Shown here: one piece after another, positions 13,201 to 25,300 of the stretch
Position numbering within the stretch: the first letter of the stretch is position 1
Layout: the number at the start of each line of letters is the position of its first letter
NCBI GenBank assembly: GCA_014526335.1
Contig: JACTAT010000006.1
Span: 5,153,115 to 5,217,114 of the forward strand
DNA from: Chrysaora quinquecirrha
Lineage: Eukaryota; Cnidaria; Scyphozoa; Semaeostomeae; Pelagiidae
Length of the DNA: 64,000 nt
Direction: 5' to 3'
Made by a program: the position numbers and the translations under genes
Notes under the pieces: generated by a model
What the model saw: the letters and a program-made list of their open reading frames with translations, nothing else
Database searches by the model: none
What the model was told of the DNA's origin: nothing

Positions 13201-16200
13201 TTCATTTAAAGGACAAAGTGCGTTATACTAAAGATAAATGTGGTATTTAAGCACTAAGAAACGTTAAAGATGGCAAATGATACTAATAAGCTTTACTTTT
13301 GATAACAAGGCGTGCACAACCCAGTGACCTAAAAACCTTATATGTTGGTGACCTATGGATTGATTGTGCAAAATAATCCAGTAGAATTTTGTGAAATCAA
13401 AACTTTTTGTAAAATCCTTTATTGTCTGTGACGTTGTTGTGATGTCTGAGTGTAATATTCATAAAACATAAGACAAGCTAAAGAAGTGATAAGAAAATAT
13501 GTTAAGCCAACAGAAAAAGTCGAAACAATTCCGAACACTAGCGAGGAAGAAAGCAATGAAACAGAGTGCAATGGGTGCCACTTATCAATACCAAACAAGT
13601 ATTGATAAATATGAAACCCTCAAAGAAAAATATTTCATTTAAAACCTTACCCTGTCTGTTTTCTGCATCTGACCTTTGGAGAGAAGTAAAGTAATATTGA
13701 ATGGAAATTCAAAGAATGTTTCAAGATTCATAAAACAGAATAAACATTATAAACTTAACTTCCTCACTAAGGAAATATTTCTTCGTATTTAGTTTTGGAT
13801 CTGAGAATTGATTCAACATCCAAGCTTTAGTCAAAATGCAAACATTTGAATCCTAACAAACGAGTGATCGTTTTATGTGATAATAAGAATGTTGAAACTT
13901 TTCACAAATAAAATATTCGATATACACGAAGACATGAAAGTGCTGGAAATAATCAATTTCTCACTCACCCAAAGTCTACAGTGACGTTTTCTGGGACGGT
14001 TTTGCTCCTTAGAATTCCTTGCCTTTTCTGTTTTGGAAAGAAAATGACTCATGGTGAACAGGAAGACACACATTTGTGGTATTTAGAACTCGTATCTTGA
14101 CAGCTTAGCTGAATTTAACTTACCTGAACAACGACAACATTCAAAATGACATCTTTTGGTATTTTGTAAGGACAGTTAAACTTCTTGGCAAGTGCAACCA
14201 ACAGGTACAGAATTGCAGGAAGATGCTTTGAATGGATTACTGTAAAAGAAAATTACAAGTTTAAAACTGGTTTGCTTTACTTATTTATCTGTTTGACAAC
14301 ATATTTTGTTCATGTAGTAATTGTTTTTAGCCTATCAGTAGTTATAAGAAGTTGAATTTTTGTGCAAGTATGATGCCAGGTATGAAGGTTGCACTTCCCA
14401 GGTATTATGTGATAGGATAAAAAAAGGGCCTCGTCCCAACCCACCAGCATAATTTTCTGCAACCATCCTCCATTTCCTGCCCTGAAATATGATTCTGCAA
14501 TAGGACAGCATTATACTGGACAACCAAGATTGTACAAAAAATTTCAGCAAGGATGACTGGTACCACACTAACAATTGACAAAGCTTCTTTGGGTATAAAT
14601 TCTGTCTTCGTTTATCTGATATCTACACTCTGAGAAGTGTCAGACGAGAAAAGCCTTCAAATTCCCAAGATGCATCTGATTGTTTCGCTATCTATTAGTA
14701 GTTAACTTGAGTTATATTAGAAGTAATATAAAGTGTTATATTAACAGTAAATATAATGACAGATATAGTTATAACTATTGTTAGTTTTAAATAGTTATAG
14801 TATCTATAGTACCTATAGTTATAGTTATAGTTATCGTTATTAGTTATAGCTATAGTTTTAGTTATTGTTATAGTTATTGTTATTAGTTATAGCTTTAGTT
14901 ATAATTATAGCTATAGTTATCGTTATTAGTTATAGTTATCGTTATTAGTTATAGTTATGGATATAGTTCTAGTTTTAGTTATAGCTATAGATAAGTTATA
15001 GTTACAGTTTTAGTTATACTTTTAGCTACAGTTAAATTAAAGTTATTGTCTCCCATTCTGAAACAAATAATAGAATACAGATAGCAGACTCACATTCTTT
15101 TGTCCATCTATCCTGATCATTTACACCAAGTATTTCGTTCACCTTTTGAAGAAATTGGTCAAGTTTTTGCTTCTGCACTGTAACTGACTGTGTAACTTCA
15201 GTCAGAGGTCCAAAATCAATTCCAGATAATTTTTCTGCAAGTTAACAAAAGCTGTCATCAATGAAAATTTTTATAAATATTGGAGATATGTGCTGAACAT
15301 ACATCAAGCAAGAAACATAATGGGTCAAAATATCTAACAATTAAGAATAATTTTTGGGTTGTGCACAAAAGGTCAATATTGTGATGAACAGCGGAAACAT
15401 TACTGGCATACTTTTAGTAGGCCTTATGATGTTTTTCCCTCTCCATTGCAATTTCAATGAAGAACTATTTACTCACCAACAAATATAGCTAGAATATGTC
15501 CATCATACAGATCCTCTGCAATATTTTTCACAACAATTCGCAAGTCTTGCAGCACATCATTTATCCAGTCTAACAAAATCTATAAAATTGTAGAAAAGAT
15601 CCCTTGAAATATATTTCTTTATTTATAAGAAATTGGCTTGAAGGAAACCTAGATGTGGACAGTTATATAACTTAAGGAACTGGCAGAGTAGCCTTTCAGT
15701 AGTAGAAAACTTGAAAATTGCATGAAATTTTGAAAAAAATCTTTGGACAGACTTCAAAGCTTTTATCGTCTAACACTCCTCAGAGCATAAATGTTAGAGA
15801 CTGAGCAAAACAATTGCTTACATCACAAAGTTCTTTGACTTTTGAGTCATCTAATGAGTTTGGTTCTACCATATAACGCTCTTGCCCTTCATCTGAAAAA
15901 GAATGCTAGCATGAAGTATTTTCTACCTATCTACACGTTTTTTTTATAAGAAACCGGTTTATAAGAAACCTAGAACTAGACACCCAAAAAGTTAAGAAAC
16001 TTTTACTGTAGAACTAGGAGGAAGAAGTTAAGAAACTGTAGAAATCTTTGCATCTGTTTTCCAACATACTGATTCACATTTGTGGAGGTAGTAATTAGTT
16101 TTCAAGCATTTCCAAGCCATTTCTCACACCAGAGTGGCTAATTTTCTGCGATTTCTTACGTCTGTAAGCAATTCTGTATCCCACAGGAGGTTTTTTGTCG

Positions 16201-17652
16201 TTTTTACTGCAATTTATTTCAATTAATCAAGAAACTATTAAGAAACTTTTAGAACTGAAATTGGGCCAAAATTAAGAAACTTTTAGAACTAGGCCCTGAG
16301 CTAGGTTTCTTATAAAAAAAAGCGTGTAGCCTTTTTTCAGAAATACAACCTTGGTCACTTATAAGAAAATGTAAAGGCTTACAATTGTTTTTGTGAATTT
16401 CAAGGAACAACTGCTAACAAATAATAAGCAATACTATTTTCTCTCTTTTCAGAGGTATTTTGATTAATTTCAAATGAAATTTTCTGAAAGAGAATATGTT
16501 TACTAAGGGTGCATTCTTTTTGGGATCTTTATCTGTGTCTTCTTTTCTCTAAAGATTGAGAGATCCAAAGATCATTCTTTTGGGCAACTCTAAGGAAAAT
16601 AGCAGACTTTGGAGGCTTCAAATTCTTCTAACTGGAAAGCTGCAGGGGGTGGGTGGAAGCTGATTCAAGCATGTGCACAACGTCGCTTTTTTGCTGCTAA
16701 ATGGCCGGAGAAAAACTGGGAGAGCTGGAACATTTCACAGACGTCATACAGAAATTTTTTCAGCCACCTTCTATAGAGTCTTCTGTTTTTCAAGAAAGTG
16801 ACGTTTTGGCATTTTAGATTGCAAGCTTCCAAAGCCTATTTTTCAGAATTCAGAAGAGATAAAAGTCCTAAGAGGATGCACCATATGTTTTGGAAGACTT
16901 GACCCAGACTGGAAAATTTTATTTTTGCGTGGGCAAGTTGTAATGGCCTAAATTTGCCGTGTGCTTTCGCACATCGAAAAAAACCATAGAAAGGTCACGT
17001 GACCTATTGTTCTTCTATTGTTTATGCCAACTGTGTGGCCAATTTAAAAAAACCAGGACAGAGCTGTGGGGGCATTATCTTGTGGGCACGGAGCAAACTT
17101 TCCAGTCTGGGACTTACCAAGGAGAAAAGAGTCTGGTGATACAGCAACAGCAGGAGATGTTGGATCCTCTATTGATTTTTGCCTTGTTCTTCTAAGTCAT
17201 TGACTAAAACAAAACAAAATGATTATATATCAAAATACACTCACTGTCACACTTTTATTTAGATACCTGGGTGACTGACCCGCCTTTTTGATTGAGATGG
17301 AATGGATCCAAGTTCAACCCATCCAGGTGTGGACTAGCCAGAATGTTTGTTTGGGCTGTGGCTCGTCTTCTTTTGGGCAGTCTATCTACTTATATGATAT
17401 GAGATATGCCCTATAGACTAGAGTGAGCTTGAGCTGATTGTGATGTGGGCTAGCTTAGGGCTAGGCCAAAATTATGAACCATTTCTTGTCACATGCTGAC
17501 GTGTTCACACGAGCAGCAGGAAGCGAGAATACTACTTTATTAAAACCAATATATTTACCTTCCTTTTCAGCTTTACGACTTCGTCTTGTCAGTGTTCCCA
17601 TCCATCCTTTATCTCTTTTCAAAGTTCCGCCGGGTGAAGGAGAAGTCGCCAT
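10263..17652 (-). CDS. PARV: Parvin (integrin-linked actin adaptor with two calponin-homology domains)
   Basis: Thirteen exons: 17559-17652, 17118-17203, 15822-15892, 15477-15579, 15094-15234, 14124-14239, 13969-14027, 13651-13668, 12993-13054, 11566-11634, 11161-11262, 10633-10705, 10263-10336. About 355 residues; vertebrate parvins are 330-390. The start MATSPSPGG resembles alpha-parvin. CH1 covers WINDVL...ILYLLVAL. The linker and CH2 carry RDAFDTLFDHAPEKLSVVKK, GVYFILLVGLLEGYFVPLH and the C-terminal DLKSTLRVLY. Known role: with ILK and PINCH, it links integrin tails to F-actin. Two oddities. Exon 2 changes frame near 17170-17182 (one base appears missing at an A-run). The exon 7 donor (GGG at 13968-13970) is one base out of phase with the 18-nt exon 8. 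Both look like assembly errors in an otherwise conserved gene. Confidence 0.95.
10820..11112 (-). repeat. tRNA-derived SINE (second family) in parvin intron
   Basis: The minus strand carries a tRNA-like head with A-box-like TGGTGTGGCAGAGTGAACAG and B-box GGGTTCGATTCTC, followed by an unrelated body. It is clearly different from the CACCTTC-tailed SINE elsewhere in the window. It lies between parvin exons 11 and 12. Confidence 0.65.
14695..15050. repeat. Degenerate TAGTTA hexamer repeat
   Basis: About 350 bases of imperfect TTATAG/TAGTTA hexamers (for example ATAGTTATAGTTATAG), ending 40 bases before parvin exon 5. Simple satellite-like intronic sequence. Confidence 0.9.
15932..16328. mobile_element. 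MITE, AAGAAAC variant
   Basis: The ends are TACACGTTTTTTTTATAAG and its inverse, AAAAAAAAGCGTGTA. AAGAAAC occurs at least seven times inside, mostly preceded by TTA or ATA, and as GTTTCTT at the right end. Close sibling of 29079-29474. Non-coding; in the intron between parvin exons 2 and 3. Confidence 0.88.
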
Positions 17653-18524
17653 TTTGAAAAACAAACCCACCCTCGTTCTCAAGTCTCTCCAACATCGAAG
17701 AAAACAAAGGAACGGAAGTGATCAAAGCCCCTCCCAACATTCCCTTACTTTGGGAGGGGCTGAGTGGCTTTGAGGCAAAAAAAGGTGTTCCGTCGTTTCT
17801 CCTTCATCATGTCGTGCAAGTGCGACCAAATACAGGCTAAGAAGGAACACATAATGAAACGTGTAAATCCTTTGCTGTCTGTGACAAGATAGGAAGGTTG
17901 ATCCCGTAAAATGGGTCCCTCTCCAAGTTAAATGGAACGTCCGTTAAAGAGCATGAGAGCGTTCAAGCAGCAGTAGAAAGGAACAAAGCCTAGGTGCTAG
18001 AAACATGAATTCAGAAAATAGAGTGGGGGTGGCAACTTCCCGGTACGCCCGTACAGAGCAACCGGACACCGGACACGGAATGACAGGCTAAAAAGCGACC
18101 GGCTATGGTATGAACGCAACCTGGTACATGGCACACTGCGCAGGTGTGAAAACTGGTGCACCGGTAGATTGTCACCAAAACTCACCCATTAACTTACAAA
18201 ATAGCCGGTAAACCGGTAAAATGGTTTGTCTTCATTGATCATTGGCGTCAGCCCCCACAATAGGCGCAATAGAAGCAAATAAAACAAATCTCAATCTTAG
18301 AATTTGAACTCATAATCTATTTTCCCCTTACAATCAGTAAAATTTACAAAGCAAAGATTTTTGAGATCGTTGAATCTAATTACATATTTGGGATATATAG
18401 AAATAAAAAACAGTTTCAAAATATCGTGCATGCATTAAAACTTATGGGACATAAATTAAAGCTACAGTAAAAATAGACATTTATAAAGAAAGGGTACATC
18501 CCAAATTTACACGAGATACTTCTT
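17653..18524. other. Intergenic: parvin 5' side to EFCAB6 3' end
   Basis: No gene-like exon seen. Short spacing (872 bases) with both genes on the minus strand, so it must hold the EFCAB6 3' UTR and the parvin promoter. It contains short ACCGG/CCGGT-rich tracts (18040-18220) that look like repeat remnants. Confidence 0.6.
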
Positions 18525-21500
18525 TTAAGAAACGAGATGAGCCTTTAAAAATTCATTGTAAGAAACTTGTCCAGTCATGTCTTTATCAAAATATGACATC
18601 AAATGATAGAATTCTTCTTCGTTCAAGTTTACTCTAAATCGTCGCATCATCTGTCTTAGTTTGATCGTGGAACATATTCCAGTACCTGCTCGATCTGCTG
18701 CCTGTGAAATGACACAAAAAAACATCATGTCATATACAGCTATAGCGAATGTCTCAAGCTCGAGTCGAATAATCGGGGACAAACCTCTTGATTCCAGGGT
18801 ATCTTTTCTTAAGCCAGATATCGACATTGCGCATAGTTAGAACTAGTTGCCAACTGCTTATCGACGATTTTAAGGAAATAAATCATCGCAATTGATCTGA
18901 CGACATATGAGATCTGGTTACTACCTGACAAATACTTCCTTTTTGACGGAAATTTGTGAGTGCACAGCTCCAAAAGGTGGCCATGTTTCACTTCTATGGT
19001 TAATTGACAACTGATTCCTATCAGTCGCAGTCGACATGAGCGCTCTTGCGACCGACATCAACTGTATCTGTAACATAAGTTACTGGTTACCACTAGTTCA
19101 GAGTCTCACGTCGACCTACGATACGATTAACGCCGACCAGTTGTGATTGCTAACTTATGGAAATGAAACCGAACGGCAATGACTATCAAAATTGTATATG
19201 GACAAATAAACGACTTACTTTAAATGCACGTCTCATAACTTTCCCGTCATCTTGAATCTCCCTGCGAATTCTGGACATCAACGAGTTTAAGAACTCATTT
19301 TCTGTTCGAATGATTTGCTAGAATGAGAAAGTCCTCTTTAGCTGCTTTATGATTTTTATAGTCCAGCTATGCATTATATCAAGTAAAATAGCAACGCATA
19401 GCTACATCACAACTTTGGAACAATTCAAGAGCGTTATACAAGCATCCTATTTACATTGGTCATTATTACTAAAAACACAAGATACATTGTTGGAACAACA
19501 AAATTAGGATGGGTGGGGAAGGATGTGAAATATTTGATGTAAATAACCAGTCAAGTGAGGTATTAGAGACTTGGTTTTAGAGAATGAAAACAAATTAACT
19601 AGCGTGTTGTTATATGCAAAAAATACTTCTTAAAGCGAGGGACGGATGGTTCAAAACGACAACATTATCAGAGCTTTTAAAAGGCGCCGTGGCTGTGCTG
19701 TGGCGCCGTGGTGTAATCCAGATGACTTGTGTTGTCAGGAGCCCAGTGTGGTCAGGGTTCGAGCCCAGCCAGGGTCGAGGTCTTGATTAACTAACCTACT
19801 ACTGAGATCCTAGCCACTGGCGTTAAAACACCATTTCACCTTCACCTTCACCAAGTCATGGATATGAAAAAAATGTCAGTAGAAGCAAGTAAAGCCTTGT
19901 TATGACAAAGCAACATTAGTAGGGGTTCTGAAAAGCATGGCTACGACAAAACTAAGACTAGCAACATTTTAAGGCCTTTAGATGCATGGTTAATGTTGAG
20001 ACAAAATGACGCTAGCAAGAGGAGAGTGCAAGTTACAAAGCTGTGACAAAACAACATAAGGCATGCTTGGAACAGAACATGATTGATACATTAAGACGAA
20101 GCAATTTCAGGTAATTAGTAAGGTACAAGCATCATGACAAATGCATCATCATCACACCTGCAGAAACATTTTGAACACTAAAAAATGCAATAAAATCGCA
20201 ACTAGCGCTCGCTTTGCATGCGAGAGGCCCGGGGTTCGAAACCCCGCACCTCCACTTTTACTACAGATTAGAAAGGGAAATAAAGTGGTTTTGTCAATCA
20301 TTCATCATCATAATCATCATACCTTAGAAGCCGGTGATCTGGACTTCTTCTTACTACTGGCGTCATTATTGTTCATATCATTTGCATTCTTTTTTAAGAA
20401 ATCCATGTAATTTATTCTAAAACAAATAAAGTTCAAAATATATCCAGTCGGGCATACAACTTAAATGAAAACGATGACCAGAAGCTTAAAAACATGTTTA
20501 GTTAGAATTGCAAACGAAAGATGACAAAATTTTTTGCTATTTACTTTATATTCGACTACACTTTCCAGCAGTCATCGTCAGTTCACTCTGAAGACGACTA
20601 CTGCCCAGTACGTATTATTATCTGCAAGATGGTATTTCAATTTTTCCAGTGCCCCTGACTGCTGGAAAGTATAGTCGAATATAGCTACAGTGACTGAATA
20701 GCAAACAATTATGTCATCTTTCGTTTGCAATTCTAACTAAACATGTTTAAGCTTCGCTTCTGGTCACCCTTTTCATTATTAAATATAGTTCAATTTTCAA
20801 TAAAGATATTTAAGTAATAGTATGGTTTCTGACAAAAAGAATGAAGACAGAATTAAGTACAACTTAAAATAAATCTGTTAATACTAACCTTCCCTTATTC
20901 CCCACTCCATACTTTTTGGCAAGTAAAGAAGCCTCCTCGTCGCTGATCAGAACTTCAAATGATTCTAAAACATCTGTGGAAAAAAGGATATACAGGTATT
21001 ATTATTGTTTACTAATAACTATAATAGTGTGATAATACCTAGTACCAAGCATTTTAAAATGTTAAAATAATGAAGCAAAGCGGAAACACATTGTAGAAAC
21101 ATTGCGATAGCCAGTAGTACAGGCATAAAGTGGATCACATCAAAAGTTTTGATGCAGCCGAATGGTGGCCTCAATACCATCCAAGTTTGAAACTGCCTGT
21201 CATCTAGATTGATTACAACGTATTCTACTACTTAGGTAACACCCTCTTCAGCTGGGGGTGTAGCTCAGTGGTAGAGCGCTCGCTTTGCATGCGAGAGGCC
21301 CGGGGTTCGAAACCCCGCACCTCCACATTTTACTACAGATTAGAAAGGGGGAAATAAAATGGTTTTTCAATCATTGACTTTTGGAAACGTATTCGTGTAA
21401 TTATTTTCTCAATTAGTTATTTTCTCAATTATTTATCTTCTCATTTATTTGTTTTCTCATTCATTTATTATTAAAATTTATTAAATCAATCGATTATTTA

Positions 21501-22366
21501 CTTTTTATTTATTATAATGATTTGGTTTTAGTACTTTGAATTGATTGATAAATTGATTTTTTCTTTATTACATTTATATATTATTCTTCATATCTATCTT
21601 TATTTACATTTATTCATTCATTCATTCATGCGCTTATTCAAAAATTTTACTAATTTGCATGCTAAATTTATTTATCTAATCTTGTTTATTTTTTAACTAA
21701 TTTACCGATTTATCTTTTCACTGGTATTCATTCATATATTTTTCATGTATTTATTCCTATTTTATTGATTTTGTTCTCACTCAAGTTATTCTACCATTTA
21801 TTTGTTCCTTCATTTATTCATTCATTCATTTATTTGCTCGTTTATTTATTTTTAGCATTAATATTCCTCATTTACTTACTATTTTTTACTACTTACTATT
21901 TAGTAACTTATTCAAGACCCTAATGATTTCGGGAGAAAGGCATATAAAACTATATAAAAATTGATTAAGTTAACGTTTCTTGTCTCCATCGAAAACATAA
22001 TTGTTTGTTTTTATATCAAAATTGTCCACCATAGATTCAATCATTGCGTAAAAATCTTACCTTTGAACTGGCTCGTCTGAATTTCGCCATTTTGGTGTGA
22101 ATCAGCACCTTTGAAAGACCTCGTAAGTCCTTTTACATGTTTCACAACCTAAGAAATAAAGTTTTGTATAAATTTGGGCATGAACGGACGTGATGTTCAC
22201 AGCAAGTTTAAATGGAACAACAGTTTCTCGAAATGTAAAACGAGATATCAGATATGTGTTTATATACCTGAGTCTTGATTTTGTCTTCGATTTCATTGGC
22301 TGATCTTTCTCCACGTATTGGACTGAATGGCGTTTCTGAATATGTCTGCTGCTCAGCTGAAAATTG
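18525..22366 (-). CDS. EFCAB6: EFCAB6 exons 30-35 (C-terminal EF-hand units)
   Basis: Exons 22268-22366, 22061-22148, 20889-20973, 20323-20416, 19219-19317 and 18525-18701 (stop). They encode a degenerate EF hand ([12 protein letters not shown]), its partner ([16 protein letters not shown]), a lysine/serine-rich linker and the final pair, whose last loop [12 protein letters not shown] keeps D1, D3, G6 and E12. The final exon is 58 codons plus TAA. Introns contain a SINE, a foldback element, a tRNA-Ala gene and its truncated copy. Confidence 0.93.
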
Positions 22367-25300
22367 CTAAAATGAAATAAATGAATAATAACTGCATTCT
22401 GTGAGCACTTCTTAATCCCTTACTGACAAAATATCTGACCGAGAACTATATACGTTATTTCAAAAGCAAATTTCAATAGTCTTCTAATTTATAAAAATTT
22501 CAAAGATAGCGAAAAAGAGCGAAAACATCTATGGTCTATGATCTATTACACGTTTTTTATAAGTACAAAGTATGGTTGACAAGAAAGTATTACTCAGCTC
22601 CTCAAAAAGCTGAGAATGTTCAGTACTGCCTTTCTCAAACCTGAAGAAAGTATTTAAGTAATGATTTTCTTGGGCTTAGAGAATTTCTATATTTGCCCTG
22701 ACTGAGACTGCAAGTGCAACGGGCCTGCAACTGCCACTATATGCTGATGCATGAATAAGTCCATTCAAGGACGCACTTGGACGCAATGGTGTAAGGTGCC
22801 AAGGGTATTTGCTAAAAAAGGGTTATTGGTTTAGATCGAAACACCACTGTATTTCAAGCAAAATTCTTCTAAAGGTAATAAAATGAATATATGCCTGATA
22901 CGAAAATGATGGAATATTTCGTTACCTGTTCGCCGTTCGTCTCGCCATTACTTTCCAATATTTCGTTATTTTGATTAGCCATTGCAACATTTGTCCCCAG
23001 GAAGTATTTCAGAAACTCTTTGTAACTGATTGTGCCATCATTGTTCTGTTCAAATTTATTCCAAAGTTGATTAAAGTGATCTCTATTTAATTTGAGCGTG
23101 TGCTCACTTAGAATTTGATGCATTACATCCTGGTGTACTCGGCCACTGCGATCAAAGTCATAGTCAGCAAATGCCTGCAAGAAATCAAATGAACCATTGT
23201 TACAGGATTCATTGCAGGTGCCAATGCTCATTGAATAGAGCAAGAAAGCCCCAAGAAAAGGAGCAGCATGAGTAACCCTGGTAACCTTTGGCGCGTTGTA
23301 CTCCAGTTTCACTGATGATCGATGCCATGCCATGCCACCAGTTTGGAAAGAAAATGGGAGGAAATAGTATACCCTGTTTATAAATCACAAGAGAGAGCCT
23401 TTCAGAGTTGGTCCAGTTCATTTGCCTTCTATACACCGAATCTTCAAGAAAAAGGGTAAAGTGCATCATTCCTTCTCGTTCAGTGTTCGGTATCGAGGGA
23501 CCGAATCTTCCAGAAAAGGGCGAAGCGTACCATTCTATCTTATGTAGTTTAAAGTATTGAGGGATCATTCTTTGAGTTGGACAGAGAGCTTTTTCTAAGA
23601 ATTTTGAACAGAAGACTGTTTTGAAGGTAAACTTAGTTTTTCTGTTGATTAAAAAATTATAGAAAGCTTTATATAAAATTTTTGAGTGAAAGGAAATTTC
23701 GAGTGTAAAGCTATCGACATCCTGTTGTTTTCAAGGCTCCAACATGGAAGTATAAGTTTTCATGTAATAGGTTAATGTGTGAGACAAGGAGTTTTATCAT
23801 TAAGATAGCTACTATATTTTTTTATCGCATCTAGTATCACAAAAAGGCAACATTAGAAAGCCATAAAGTGGACAGGAACTTCCATGCAACAAAAGACTCC
23901 GAACAACGGACAAATATATTTGGTTTGCAAAAAACAGCCCTCATACAGTGAACAACTCTCTACAAAGGACAATAATATTAGTCCAAAGTTATATTGAGGT
24001 TGCCACTATACTATTTAAAAGAATATTGCATAACAATACCTTTGAAATTTTGTTATATCTTGCTTGAACCATGTCACTTATTTTCTCTTCCATGACTTCA
24101 TAGCTTGGCACAGCGCTTTGCTTTGGGGAAATTTTTATATCTTTTTTCAACAGATTCTCCAACCATCTGTTGCTGGCCTCCATGTCGGATTTTTGAAAGC
24201 TTTCAATAAAACTCTCGTAATCTACGGTGCCATCTGTTTTAACGTTCATCTTGTTCAATAATTGCTGCAAGAAAAATGTTCCTATAAATATAATGGCAAA
24301 ATATTTAAAAAAATGTTTATCTAAAGGGCCTCACCAGCTAAACAAATTACAGATAATACAGTTAGCAGAGTCCAGAAAACTGTTCAACCTTCCTCCAGAC
24401 AAAATACCCCTAGCTGGAAACCTTCCTCACTTAACAATGAAAAATAGTCGTGTTTTGGGTGTGGGAAAATATTTTCTATTGTTCTACTGGACCTTCCTCC
24501 GGTCAATGACCGTGTGACCGTAACTTTTTCCTGACTCTGACAGTTAGTGATGAATTCGCAGCCAACGTTTAGAGATCTTTTCTTAATAAAATTTTCATTA
24601 TTCTGTCTGTTACAGGCGCTCAACATTTTTGCCGAGAGCGAGGGCGTACCAAGCAAGCAAGCAATCTGTCTTGCTTCGTTAATGCCGGTCAGGAGTTCTG
24701 GCAGCTATATCGATAAATTGGTAGTTGTTGGCTCACTCTTTACGATTCTTAGTCATTGATAACTTTTTGCAAATTAGGTCAACAGCACAACTACGATTCT
24801 GCATTGGTATGCTTGTTGCTGAAAAAGATGCCGTTTTACTTCATGCTTTTTCTTTCGAAGGAAAAAACCTGACGGATGTAAGATAAAAAATGTTTTGCTG
24901 TCTCACAAGCAATTTTCAGGCATTGAAAATGACTCGTTGAATTTCTAAGATGCTTAAATTACCTTGAATTGTTTATCAGAAATCTTGAAACAAAATGAAT
25001 TGATAATCATATGCAGATCTTCTTTCTTGATGCAACCACTTCCTGTATTATCAAACGCTCCAAAAGCCTGAAAAATAAAAGCATCATTTTTAAGGACAGT
25101 ATCTATGCGAGACAAACAAAATAACCAAATTTAGCCTCTACCTCACTAAGCTGCTGTAAAACCCTGGACATAAGAAAAATAATAGCTATAATCTTGGATG
25201 ATTTATTTTGAACAAGGCCTCTTCTCCAAGGAGCACGGCCTATTACAGCGACTTTCTTCTTTGATAACTCCCATTTTCCCTCTTACCTTCTAAACAAAGT

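Noticed and set aside
14695..15050. CRISPR-like or regulatory array
   Set aside because: Simple hexamer repeats without spacers; eukaryotic intronic DNA.
17474..17773. 99-codon plus-strand ORF
   Set aside because: Antisense of parvin exon 1 and its upstream region.
17809..17890. Short plus-strand ATG ORF (MSCKCDQIQAKKEH)
   Set aside because: Only about 27 codons, with no supporting signal or family resemblance.
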